A stretch of DNA of 53,313 nucleotides from Mesorhizobium loti (lineage in GTDB: Bacteria > Pseudomonadota > Alphaproteobacteria > Rhizobiales > Rhizobiaceae): assembly GCF_001510895.1 (NCBI RefSeq), contig NZ_LPWA01000124.1, forward strand, positions 1 through 53,313, given 5' to 3'. Both the position numbers and the translations under genes were made by a program. A model generated the notes under the pieces. The model saw only the letters and a list, made by a program, of their open reading frames with translations. It was not told the DNA's origin and searched no databases. Below, piece by piece: positions 15,929 to 24,471 of this stretch (within the stretch, counting starts at the first letter, position 1; each line of letters starts with the position of its first letter).

Positions 15929-17083
15929 ATGAGCACGCGAAAGCCGGCCATCGAGATCAAGGACCTCTACAAGATCTACGGCGGCAATCCCGAACTGAAA
16001 TTGGACAGATTGCGTTCGGGCGCCTCAGGCCCCGATGAGGGCGGCGGCTTCGTCGCGCTCAACAACATCAACATGACGATCGAGACCGGCAAGATCTTCG
16101 TCATCATGGGTCTGTCGGGCAGCGGAAAATCCACGCTGCTTCGCTGCATCAACCGACTTATCGACCCGACCGCCGGTCAGATCCTGGTCAACGGGCAGGA
16201 CGTCACGAAAGCCGAGAAGAAGGAACTCCGCCAGATTCGGTCCAAGATGATCGGGATGGTGTTTCAGCACTTCGCGCTGCTGCCGCACATGTCGGTCATC
16301 GACAACGTCGCATTCGGTCTGCGTATCGCCGGCGTCAGCCGCAAGGAACGGCGCGAGCGCGCCGGCAAGGCGCTCGAACTCGTTGGCCTCAGCGGCTGGG
16401 ACAACAAAAAGCCGTCCAACCTCAGCGGCGGCATGCGCCAGCGCGTAGGTCTGGCGCGCGCCCTGGTCATGGACACGCCGGTGCTCCTGATGGACGAGCC
16501 GTTCAGCGCGCTCGACCCGCTCATTCGCGAGGAGATGCAGCAGGAATTGCTTCGTCTCCAGAGCACGCTGAACAAGACCATCGTTTTCGTGACGCACGAT
16601 CCGAACGAAGCGGCAACGATCGGCGACCGCATCGCCATCCTGCTGAAGGGACAGGTCGTCCAGGAGGGCCGGCCGATCGATATCGTGCTCTCCCCCGCCA
16701 GCGACTATGTCAGGGACTTCGTGCGCAGCATCGATGTGTTCAAGGTGTTGTCGGCCGGTCAGGTCATGGACGCCGTCAGCCCCCCGGCTGGGTTGGCGAA
16801 CAAGCCGATTTCGGAATGGACGAAGCATCTCTCGAAAGACTTCGTGAAGCTGGCGCCGGACGACCTGATCGCGCCCTATCTCGATGAGTTGGCGAAGGAA
16901 CAGCGCGCTTTGATCGTGGCTCAGGATGATGGAACGCCAATTGGCATGGTCACGACGAAGTCGATCCTGAAGGCACTGGCGGCCCATTCATCGATAGGCG
17001 GGCCGACATCCAAGAACGACAAACTCAAGCCGGCCACCGGCGCGGTTTCGGCAAATCCGCCGGCAGAACACGCAGCCCAATAG
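15929..17083 (+). CDS. proV: Betaine ABC transporter ATPase (ProV/OpuAA type)
   Basis: A 384-residue quaternary-amine transporter ATPase. Walker A is GLSGSGKST (about residue 58), the Q-loop follows in GMVFQHFALLPH, the signature is LSGGMRQRVGLARAL and Walker B is VLLMDEPFSALD. The C-terminal third contains a weak CBS-like region. The ATG at 15929 with GGGAG upstream is preferred over the TTG at 15902. It is the second gene of the opu operon and powers uptake at the inner membrane. Confidence 0.93.
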   Translation: MSTRKPAIEIKDLYKIYGGNPELKLDRLRSGASGPDEGGGFVALNNINMTIETGKIFVIMGLSGSGKSTLLRCINRLIDPTAGQILVNGQDVTKAEKKELRQIRSKMIGMVFQHFALLPHMSVIDNVAFGLRIAGVSRKERRERAGKALELVGLSGWDNKKPSNLSGGMRQRVGLARALVMDTPVLLMDEPFSALDPLIREEMQQELLRLQSTLNKTIVFVTHDPNEAATIGDRIAILLKGQVVQEGRPIDIVLSPASDYVRDFVRSIDVFKVLSAGQVMDAVSPPAGLANKPISEWTKHLSKDFVKLAPDDLIAPYLDELAKEQRALIVAQDDGTPIGMVTTKSILKALAAHSSIGGPTSKNDKLKPATGAVSANPPAEHAAQ

Positions 17084-17110
17084 TATTCAGAAAAGCAACC
17101 GAACCACGGA

Positions 17111-17965
17111 ATGACGACGATGGATTTTTCCGAGTTTGCAGAAACCGTTGCTACCTCGATCGATAACTTCACGAACTACCTTTCGGCACATTTCGGTTTC
17201 GTATTCGAGTTTATTTCCAACATTATTCTCGGCATTCAAGAACCTTTGGCTGCGATCCTGACCAGCGCGCCTGTATGGGCGATCCTTGCCGTCGTGGTCG
17301 TCGGCAGCGTGCTTCTGGGACGCCTGTCATTGGCCATGTTGAGCGGCTTCGGGTTGGCGTTCATCTACGTCATGAATTTGTGGGAGCCTGCGATGACGAC
17401 ACTGTCGCTGGTCCTCACAGCGGCTGTCGTAGCGCTCGTCATCGGCATCCCAATCGGAACCTTGATCGCTGAATCGCGACGTCTCAACGCGGTCATCGAG
17501 CCGATTCTCGATTTCATGCAGACCATGCCTCCATTCGTGCTCCTCGTTCCGGCCGTGTTCTTCTTCGGCGTCGGCACCGTCCCGGGCATCGTTGCGACGA
17601 TCTTCTTCGCCATGCCGCTGCCCGTTAGGTTGACAGCGCACGGCCTTAAAATGGTCGAACCCGAAATGGTGGAGGCCGGGGAAGCCTTCGGTGCCAATCG
17701 CCTTACGGTCTTGTTCCTTATCAAGCTTCCACTGGCGTTCCGCTCGATCATGGCGGGCGTCAATCAATGCGTGATGATGTCATTGTCAATGGTCATCATC
17801 GCATCGATGATCGGCGCCGGCGGCCTGGGCGATGAGATCATCCGATCGATCTCCCGCCTGCAGGTCGGGCGGGGCGTCGAAGCTGGCCTTGCCGTCGTTG
17901 TTCTCGCAATCCTCATCGACCGCATCACCAGGCGCATCAGCGAGAAGGTCGATCCGACAGCCTGA
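17111..17965 (+). CDS. proW: Betaine ABC transporter permease (ProW/OpuAB type)
   Basis: A 284-residue permease with about six or seven hydrophobic segments (for example residues 55-75, 80-100, 105-120, 145-180, 245-265). The conserved cytoplasmic loop EAGEAFGANRLTVLFLIKLP couples to the ATPase. It has the family C terminus GLAVVVLAILIDRITRRISE. The start at 17111 or the ATG three codons later are both possible. It completes the uptake system begun at 14904. Confidence 0.93.
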   Translation: MTTMDFSEFAETVATSIDNFTNYLSAHFGFVFEFISNIILGIQEPLAAILTSAPVWAILAVVVVGSVLLGRLSLAMLSGFGLAFIYVMNLWEPAMTTLSLVLTAAVVALVIGIPIGTLIAESRRLNAVIEPILDFMQTMPPFVLLVPAVFFFGVGTVPGIVATIFFAMPLPVRLTAHGLKMVEPEMVEAGEAFGANRLTVLFLIKLPLAFRSIMAGVNQCVMMSLSMVIIASMIGAGGLGDEIIRSISRLQVGRGVEAGLAVVVLAILIDRITRRISEKVDPTA

Positions 17966-18043
17966 CAGGCGCGAAGCCCGGCTATCGCAAGCCGCAGGTT
18001 CAATTACGAAGCGCGCGCTGCCGCGCGGCATTCAAGGTCACAA

Positions 18044-19162
18044 ATGGCTGCCGTCGATACCACCCAAATGCCCCATCGCATTCCCCGTTTCATGGCCGCG
18101 GTACTCCTGACTGGACATGGCGGAACCGAAAAACTTGAGTTTCGCGACGATGTCCCTGTCCCGGTTGCCGGCCAGAACGAAGTCCTGATCCGAGTGCAGG
18201 CGGCTGCTGTCAACAATACCGATATCAACACGCGCATCGGCTGGTACTCAAAGGCGATCAAAGGCGGCACAGCCGAGGGCGCTTCAGGAGGCCCGAGACC
18301 GTCGTCCGATGACGCGGCGTGGTCAGGCACCGCGCTGTCGTTTCCACGGATTCAGGGCGCCGACTGCTGCGGATATATCGTGGCCGCCGGCGAAGGGGTC
18401 GATTCCAGCCGCATCGGCGAACGGGTAATCGTTCGGAACATGCTGCGCACTTACGTGAACTACCGGCCGTTCGAATGCTGGACCTTTGGCTCGGAATGCG
18501 ACGGAGCGTTCGCGCAATACGCAAAGGCACCGGCTTCCGAGACGTACAAGGTCAATTGCGACTGGAGCGATGTGGAGCTGGCGTCGATTCCCTGCGCCTA
18601 CTCCACGGCTGAGGGTCTGCTGCATCGGGCGGGAGTGAGAGCCGGCGAGCACGTCCTGGTCACCGGCGCTTCCGGGGGGGTCGGTTCGGCAGCGATCCAG
18701 TTGGCGAAGCGCAGGGGTGCGAAAGTGACGGCCATTGCTGCGCGCGGCAAGGCCGCTGAGGTGCTGGCCTTCGGCGCTGACAGGGTTGTCCCGCGTGGCG
18801 AGAATGTTGTCGACCATCTTGGGCGCGCCTCTGTTGACGTTGTCGTTGATCTGGTGGCCGGCTCACAATGGCCGGAGCTGATCGAGGTTCTGCGGCGCGG
18901 CGGCCGCTATTCGGTTGCCGGCGCAATCGCGGGTCCTATCGTTGAGCTCGATGTGCGCACGCTCTACTTGAAGGACCTGACCTTTTTCGGATGCACCTTC
19001 CAGGAAGACGCCATCTTCGAGAACCTCGTTTCCTACGTCGAACGGGGCGAGATCCGTCCAATCGTCGCGAAAACCTACCCCTTGAAAGACATTGCGAAGG
19101 CGCAAGAAGACTTTTTGTCAAAACAATTCGCCGGAAAACTTGTCCTTATCCCACCTGCGTGA
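18044..19162 (+). CDS. MDR-superfamily quinone-oxidoreductase-like / alcohol dehydrogenase family protein
   Basis: A 372-residue zinc-independent-looking medium-chain dehydrogenase. The N-terminal GroES-like domain contains VPVAGQNEVLIRVQAAAVNN; the Rossmann domain has GASGGVGSAAIQLAKRRGAKV, the NADPH motif. The zinc-site Cys/His set of alcohol dehydrogenases is not evident. It follows the transporter permease by 78 bases and precedes the enolase-family gene by 24, so it is probably in the same operon. It may reduce an unsaturated or carbonyl intermediate of betaine catabolism; the substrate is not known. Confidence 0.82.
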   Translation: MAAVDTTQMPHRIPRFMAAVLLTGHGGTEKLEFRDDVPVPVAGQNEVLIRVQAAAVNNTDINTRIGWYSKAIKGGTAEGASGGPRPSSDDAAWSGTALSFPRIQGADCCGYIVAAGEGVDSSRIGERVIVRNMLRTYVNYRPFECWTFGSECDGAFAQYAKAPASETYKVNCDWSDVELASIPCAYSTAEGLLHRAGVRAGEHVLVTGASGGVGSAAIQLAKRRGAKVTAIAARGKAAEVLAFGADRVVPRGENVVDHLGRASVDVVVDLVAGSQWPELIEVLRRGGRYSVAGAIAGPIVELDVRTLYLKDLTFFGCTFQEDAIFENLVSYVERGEIRPIVAKTYPLKDIAKAQEDFLSKQFAGKLVLIPPA

Positions 19163-19186
19163 ACCTATTCCATACCGAGAATTCTC

Positions 19187-20293
19187 ATGAAAATAGCGCA
19201 GATTGATGTGTTCCAGGTCGACTTGCCTTATTCGGGCGGCGTGTACCTTCTGTCAGGCGGTCGGGAATACCGAAGCTTCGACGCGACCATCGTCCGTATC
19301 AGGACCGACACGGGCATCGAAGGATGGGGCGAGAGCACGCCATTTGGCTCAACTTACATCGCATCTCACGCGCGCGGGGTGCGAGCTGGAATTGATGAGA
19401 TTGCGCCAAGCCTCCTTGGACTGGACCCGCGGCGCACCGATCGTATCAACGACGCCATGGACATGGCGCTGGTCGGCCATGAGCACGCAAAGACGGCCCT
19501 GGACGTCGCCTGTTGGGACATATTCGGCAAATCCGTGGATCTTCCTGTTTGCGAGTTGCTTGGCGGCCGAACGGACGTGAAGATGCCGGTAATCTCCTCC
19601 ATCTACGCCGGCGATCCGGAGGATATGCGCCAGAGGGTGGCCGAGCACCGCCGCGCGGGATATACCAGCCACTCGGTCAAGATCGGCGACGACCCCGCAC
19701 TCGACGCCACGCGCATCCAAGCCTCTTTGGCGGACCGAAAGCCTGGCGAGTACTTCATCGTCGACGCCAATGGCGGCATGACCCCCGAGATGGCTCTGCG
19801 TATGTTGAGGCTGTTGCCTGCCGGCCTGGACTTCGTTTTGGAAGCGCCGTGTGCCACCTGGCGGGAGTGTTTGTCTGTTCGCCGCCGGACCGACATTCCC
19901 ATGATCTGGGACGAATTGGCGACCAATGACTCGTCGATAGCGCAGCTCGTTGCCGACGACGCGGCAGAGGGGATCGGGTTGAAAATTTCCAAGAATGGCG
20001 GGCTCGCCCGATGCCGGCGGCAACGCGACATGTGCATCGCGGCCGGTCTTACCATCAGCGTTCAGGAAACCACCGGCTCCGATATTGCATTTGCTGCCAT
20101 CGTGCATATGGGCCAGACCGTTCCGGAGCGGCTCCTGCGCTGTGTGCTGGAAAGCCGCGACATGGTTTCGCTGAAGACGGCGGATGGCGATTTTCCAGTC
20201 ATCAACGGTCGCGTTGTCGCGCCCTCCCAGCCTGGTCTCGGCATCACGCCGCGCCTGGACGTCCTTGGAGAGCCCGTAGCCAGCTATCGCTAG
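19187..20293 (+). CDS. Enolase-superfamily enzyme, cis-3-hydroxyproline dehydratase / betaine epimerase-like
   Basis: A 368-residue mandelate racemase/muconate lactonizing family protein. It has GWGESTPFGSTYIASHARGV in the capping domain, catalytic Lys in HSVKIGD, metal ligands in FIVDANGG, LEAPC and IWDEL, and a second Lys in GLKISKNGG. The active-site loop QETTGSDIAFAA differs from the SCDDAWGGDII of the HpbD-like paralogue at 11790-12899, so the two enzymes should act on different substrates. The nearest characterised group I can name is the enolase-superfamily cis-3-hydroxy-L-proline dehydratase, but I am not sure. The ATG at 19187 is the last gene of the transporter operon. Confidence 0.8.
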   Translation: MKIAQIDVFQVDLPYSGGVYLLSGGREYRSFDATIVRIRTDTGIEGWGESTPFGSTYIASHARGVRAGIDEIAPSLLGLDPRRTDRINDAMDMALVGHEHAKTALDVACWDIFGKSVDLPVCELLGGRTDVKMPVISSIYAGDPEDMRQRVAEHRRAGYTSHSVKIGDDPALDATRIQASLADRKPGEYFIVDANGGMTPEMALRMLRLLPAGLDFVLEAPCATWRECLSVRRRTDIPMIWDELATNDSSIAQLVADDAAEGIGLKISKNGGLARCRRQRDMCIAAGLTISVQETTGSDIAFAAIVHMGQTVPERLLRCVLESRDMVSLKTADGDFPVINGRVVAPSQPGLGITPRLDVLGEPVASYR

Positions 20294-20382
20294 GTCCTAA
20301 GCTCAACCGCCACCCTGTCGCACCAGCGGCGGCGTCGGGTCCGATCATTGTCAGATAGAGACGGACGCGCGAGGCGCCATGG

Positions 20383-20430
20383 GGCAGCCTCGCGATGGTG
20401 GTCCTCGCCATCCTCATTGATCACGTTGTC
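20383..20430 (+). pseudogene. Remnant of an ABC permease C terminus
   Basis: In one frame this short stretch reads GSLAMVVLAILIDHVV, very like the GLAVVVLAILIDRITR ending of the permease gene at 17111-17965. No upstream permease sequence remains. It looks like the tail of a second, deleted transporter copy. Confidence 0.4.
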
Positions 20431-20435
20431 GGGTA

Positions 20436-21200
20436 TCAGGAGATCGGAAGCGGAAGTTTCTTTGTCCGCCCACCATCGACAACGTAGACCTGACCGGTGA
20501 CGAAGGCGCTTTCCTCCGAGGCGAGCCAGACTGCGAGACTGCCAACGTCCCTCGGTTCGCCCAGGCGCCCGACCGGATGCATGGCGAGCAGTTCCCTGCG
20601 CACGCGGTCGCTGTCGGCCATGCTGTCGATATAGACTTCGCTCAGATCGGAATTGATCCAGCCCGGCGCAATCGCGTTGCAGCGGATACCCTCGTGCCCA
20701 TGGTCCACTGCGACCGCCGCGGTGAAGCCGTGAATGCCTGCTTTGGAAGCCGAATAGGCGGGGTGCCCGGGATTGGATGCCAGCCCTTCGATCGAACCGA
20801 TGTTGACGATGCTTGCGCTACCGCGCTTGCGAAGATGCGGCATTGCTGCCTTCGTCAACAGGAATGGGGCCTTCAGGTTGATCACCATCATCTGGTCCCA
20901 GTCCGCCTCGGTCATCTCGTCGACCGTCTTCTCGAACATGATGCCGGCATTGTTGACAAGGATATCCAGGCCGCCAAGCTGCTCGACGACGGTCTCGACG
21001 GCCGAGGTGATTTCCCGGGAGCTCGAGAGATCCGCTTTCACATAGATGACGCCCTCGCTGAGCATCGCGTCGCGCGGCGCGTTCCTCTGCACGATGGCGA
21101 CCTTTGCCCCCTCCTCCACAAAGCGCTGCGTGATGCCGGCGCCGATGCCACGTCCGCCGCCGGTGATGATTGCGATCTTGCCTGTCAGTCTGTCAGTCAT
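20436..21200 (-). CDS. SDR-family oxidoreductase
   Basis: A 254-residue classical short-chain dehydrogenase. It has the cofactor motif TGGGRGIGAGI near residue 14, NNAG (about 88-91), the catalytic Ser in NIGSIEG, YSASK for Tyr-Lys, and the C-terminal FVTGQVYVVDGG. The start is the ATG at 21200; the longer frame upstream lies inside the neighbouring gene. It follows a paralogous SDR by 8 bases in one operon. The substrate is unknown; an alcohol/ketone step in a betaine or osmolyte pathway is a guess from context. Confidence 0.87.
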   Translation of the reverse strand: MTDRLTGKIAIITGGGRGIGAGITQRFVEEGAKVAIVQRNAPRDAMLSEGVIYVKADLSSSREITSAVETVVEQLGGLDILVNNAGIMFEKTVDEMTEADWDQMMVINLKAPFLLTKAAMPHLRKRGSASIVNIGSIEGLASNPGHPAYSASKAGIHGFTAAVAVDHGHEGIRCNAIAPGWINSDLSEVYIDSMADSDRVRRELLAMHPVGRLGEPRDVGSLAVWLASEESAFVTGQVYVVDGGRTKKLPLPIS

Positions 21201-21208
21201 GGGTGCCC

Positions 21209-21976
21209 TCAATAAACCGGCTTCGCGCCGTTCACTTCGACCGCTGTGCCGGCGATGTAGCGCGCGGCGTCGGAACACAGGAAAAACACCACGTCGGCAA
21301 TGTCTTCCGGCTCGGCGATCCGGCCAAGCGGAACCGACTTGTTGAGCTCGGCTATCGCCGTGTCCGGATCGAAGCCGCGGCGGACAAAGCCGGTTCGGAT
21401 CATCGGCGTGTTGACCTCGTTTGGGCACACCGCGTTGACCCGTATTCCGTCCGGCGCGTGATCGCGACCAAGGCATTTCGAAAAGGAAGCCACCGCAGCT
21501 TTGCTGGTGCAGTAGGCCGCGTGTCCGGGCCCGGGATAAAGTCCCCAGCAGGATGCGATGTTGACGATCGCGCCGCCGCCGTAGCCCTTCATGTGGCCGA
21601 TGGCTTTGCGGCATGTGTAGAAGATCGACGTCAGATTGATGTCGAACGTCCGCTCCCAATCCTCGTCGGTCGTCTCGAGGATGTTGCCCCGGGTGATGAT
21701 GCCGGCATTGTTGACGAGCACGTCCAGCCGCCCTGTGGTCTGGACGGCATAGTCGATCAGTTCCTCGCAATAGGCCTTGTTCCTGAGATCGCCAGCCTTG
21801 TCCCAGACGGTCTGTTCCGACCGGTTGAGTTTGGCGGCGAGCCTGTCGAGGCCGGCCTGGTCGGCGTCGCCGGCAATGACACGAAAGCCGTTCGCAATGA
21901 ACTGCCTTGAGATCGCCTGGCCGATGCCTCCCGCCGCGCCTGTTATCACCGCAGTTTTCTTTTCAGTGTCGCTCAT
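21209..21976 (-). CDS. SDR-family oxidoreductase
   Basis: A 255-residue short-chain dehydrogenase with TGAAGGIGQAI near the N terminus, NNAG, the catalytic Ser in NIASCWG, YCTSK and the terminal YIAGTAVEVNGAKPVY. I choose the ATG at 21976 (MSDTEKK) over 22012. The cofactor motif then sits at the usual position, and the shared element Y falls 74 bases upstream, matching its 76-base distance at the mttB operon. First gene of a two-SDR operon divergent from the 2OG oxygenase. Confidence 0.87.
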   Translation of the reverse strand: MSDTEKKTAVITGAAGGIGQAISRQFIANGFRVIAGDADQAGLDRLAAKLNRSEQTVWDKAGDLRNKAYCEELIDYAVQTTGRLDVLVNNAGIITRGNILETTDEDWERTFDINLTSIFYTCRKAIGHMKGYGGGAIVNIASCWGLYPGPGHAAYCTSKAAVASFSKCLGRDHAPDGIRVNAVCPNEVNTPMIRTGFVRRGFDPDTAIAELNKSVPLGRIAEPEDIADVVFFLCSDAARYIAGTAVEVNGAKPVY

Positions 21977-22049
21977 CGCTTCAGCCGCTCTTTGAGGAAA
22001 AATACGGCTCATATTCTCTGATTAGCGGCCGAAGGCCAGCGCGCCGAGC

Positions 22050-22075
22050 CTGCAAAAGTCTCACCCCCTTGTTGA
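22050..22075 (-). promoter_or_regulatory. Shared upstream element Y, copy 2
   Basis: Reads GTGAGACTTTTGCAG plus upstream TCAACA on the minus strand, with the same internal spacing as 14537-14562. Here GG-N10-GC spacing typical of sigma-54 promoters is complete (GG, then TGAGACTTTT, then GC). It lies upstream of the SDR operon. Confidence 0.6.
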
Positions 22076-22220
22076 GTTGCCGGGCGTTCCCATGGCGGAG
22101 CCCGACTTCGTCGGCGACAGATTACATCAGCTAACCTGGTCGAAAATTTTTTGCCGTTGAGGGGCTCGGAAAACAGGTCAATATCCGCAGGTCGCCTCCC
22201 AACCGCATGAAGGTGTGAAT

Positions 22221-23219
22221 ATGACCGTCGATCTAGTTGCCAAGCTTGACGACAAGCTGCGTGCAAAGCGCGAAAGCTTCGACAAGATTCCCGTGGTCGA
22301 TATCGCCCCACTTCTCGATGGAAGCGACAAACTGAGCGTGGCCAGGCAGATCCGCTGGGCACTGTCGAATACCGGATTCATGTATGTGAAGAACCACGGC
22401 ATTCCGCGGGACTTCGTCGATTCGGTCTTTGACGTCAGTCGCCGGTTCTTCGAATTGCCCATGTCCGAGAAGATGGACTTGCATGTTGGCAAATCCGACG
22501 TCGCGCTTCGTGGATATATCGAACCATTCGGAGAAAACACCGACCCGACCAAGACGAAGGATCTGAAGGAGTGCTTCGACATTGGCCCCGAGCGCTCAAC
22601 TCTGGAAGGTCCGTTCTTCGGCGCCAACCAATGGCCCTCAGATTTCCCTGAATTTCGGGAACTGACATACGGCTACCACCAGAAGATGGTGGATCTGGCA
22701 AAGAAGCTGTTGAAGGGCATCGCCCTTAGCCTCGACCTGCCGGAGAACCACTTCGAGGCCCTGATGCGCAATCCGATCAGCATTCAGCGCTTGCTTCATT
22801 ACCCTCCGCAGCGCGGCTATGTCGGTGAAAACATCATTGGTATCGGCGCACACACCGATTATGGCAATCTGACCATCCTGGCGCAGGACGACGTCGGCGG
22901 CCTCCAGGTGATGAACCGCGACGGTGACTGGGTGGAGGGCACGCCCATTCCCGGCACCTTCGTCATCAACATCGGCGACCTCGTTCAGCGGCTGACCAAT
23001 GATGTCTACCTCGCGAACATGCATCGCGTTGTGAATACCTCTGGACGCGAGCGGTATTCGATCCCCTTCTTCATCGACGCGGATTTCGACGCAACCATCG
23101 CGCCGCTGGCGTCATGCGTGACCGCGGCCAATCCGGTTCGTTACAAGCCGGTGACGTGCGGGGCGCATAAATTCGGGCGTTTTGCAGCCAGCTATGCCCA
23201 TCTGGCAAAGGCGGGTTGA
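22221..23219 (+). CDS. 2-oxoglutarate/Fe(II) oxygenase, isopenicillin-N-synthase-like family
   Basis: A 332-residue non-heme iron oxygenase. The N-terminal DIOX_N region contains IPVVDIAPLLDGSD and the C-terminal 2OG-Fe(II) domain has the HTDYGNLTIL iron motif (H and D), a distal His in MHRVVNT and the RYSIPFF segment whose Arg and Ser bind 2-oxoglutarate. The ATG at 22221 is preferred to the GTG at 22215. It is divergent from the SDR operon. Such enzymes hydroxylate or demethylate small molecules; a hydroxylation or N-demethylation of a betaine is possible but not shown. Confidence 0.87.
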   Translation: MTVDLVAKLDDKLRAKRESFDKIPVVDIAPLLDGSDKLSVARQIRWALSNTGFMYVKNHGIPRDFVDSVFDVSRRFFELPMSEKMDLHVGKSDVALRGYIEPFGENTDPTKTKDLKECFDIGPERSTLEGPFFGANQWPSDFPEFRELTYGYHQKMVDLAKKLLKGIALSLDLPENHFEALMRNPISIQRLLHYPPQRGYVGENIIGIGAHTDYGNLTILAQDDVGGLQVMNRDGDWVEGTPIPGTFVINIGDLVQRLTNDVYLANMHRVVNTSGRERYSIPFFIDADFDATIAPLASCVTAANPVRYKPVTCGAHKFGRFAASYAHLAKAG

Positions 23220-23264
23220 GACACGGATATCCGTCGAAAAAATTGCACACCGGTACGCAGCCCT

Positions 23265-24143
23265 TCAAGAACTCGCGGCAAGCCACTTTGCAAACAGTCG
23301 AGCTTTCGTCCCAGCCTTGGGATGGATCTTCAGATAGAACGCCATCGGGGACGGTATCGTGTCAGACACAAGTTTGATCAGCCGTCCCTCACGCATCAGG
23401 CTTTCGACCAGCCCGTCCCAGCCAAGCACCGCCCCAATATCGTCCTGGGCCGCCTGCAGCGCGATCATATAGTTGTTGACGGAAAACCTTCGGCCCTTGG
23501 GATTGCCCTGTCCAAGGGACTGGAACCAATCGCCCCAGTTCGTCCAACCAGTTTCTTCGCTGCTTAGGTGGATTAAGGGCGCCTTGAGCAAATCTTCAAC
23601 TTTGGAAATGCCGTGGTCAGCGGCAAATCTTGGGGTGCCAAGAGCGACGATTCGATCCCGAAAAAGCTCGTGACACTATTCAGGTTCTTCTTGGGGATTC
23701 CCGTATTGAATACTCAGGTCGCAGCGGCTGGCCGTACCGGGGACGTCGCTGACGATCTGCGAAACGGCTATAGTGGGATGGCTCTTCCAGAATGCTGAAA
23801 TTTTTGGCGTGAGCCACAACGAGCTGACCGCCGTGGTCGTCCTGATTGTCACATCGACGGCTTCAGGTCGGTCGCGCATCTGGATAACGGCTTCGGAGAT
23901 CGTCTCGAACCCGCGTTGAAGAGCAACGAACAAAAACGCGCCCTTCTCCGTCAATTCGACGCCCCGGCTTCTACGCAGGAAGAGGTCGCATTTCAGGTCA
24001 TTCTCAAGCGCCTTGATCTGGTGGCTGACAGCCGCCGGCGTGACGTTCAATTCCCGAGCGGCCTTCTTGAAGCTTTCATTCCGGGCTGCCGCCTCGAAGC
24101 AAATGAGAGCGGTCACCGAAGAAAGATCATAGGGTCTGGGCAT
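23265..24143 (-). pseudogene. LysR-type regulator (GcvA-like) interrupted by an in-frame TAG
   Basis: The N-terminal part has a LysR helix-turn-helix (SFKKAARELNVTPAAVSHQI). The frame stops at TAG (23676-23678), then continues in the same frame through ELFRDRIVALGTPRFAADHG to a normal effector-domain end near 23265. Aligned with the neighbouring LysR paralogue, the stop falls in the variable stretch after the QYG/RYG segment, so a CAG or GAG to TAG change is the simplest cause. The start is the ATG at 24143 with GAAGAGG. The truncated product would keep DNA binding but lose most of the effector domain. Confidence 0.8.
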
Positions 24144-24471
24144 CGGAGCCTCTTCAGCTTCAACCAAGTCTTTCGCTGGAATTCAGGTTAGATAAACTAA
24201 ATCGGAGTAAAAATTAATGCCATTGCCGAAGGGACGCCGGCTCTCTATCCGCCTTCACCGGCACGTCGGACATTGGGTGGAGGGCGTCGCAGGTCGCGAA
24301 GGGTGGTTTGGGCAGTTTTCCTATTCTTGCCGCAGATGGGTTGGGGTCGCGGCCGTGTTGGTCGAAACGCCGGCTACCGCGTCACCTTACGAATGGGTTC
24401 TCGACAACTTGAGCGTCTCTTGCTCGAGCCGTCGTGTCGCGCGATCATCGAAGTGTTTGGGGGAGCTTGAG
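24144..24471. promoter_or_regulatory. Divergent region between two LysR paralogues
   Basis: About 330 bases without a supported gene. It should hold promoters for both LysR genes; an AT-rich stretch lies at 24185-24215. I could not fix an operator. Confidence 0.35.

Noticed and set aside
23676..23678. TAG in the LysR gene as a pyrrolysine codon
   Set aside because: An MttB-family gene is nearby, but it has no in-frame TAG, no pyl genes are seen, and LysR proteins do not use pyrrolysine. A nonsense mutation is simpler.
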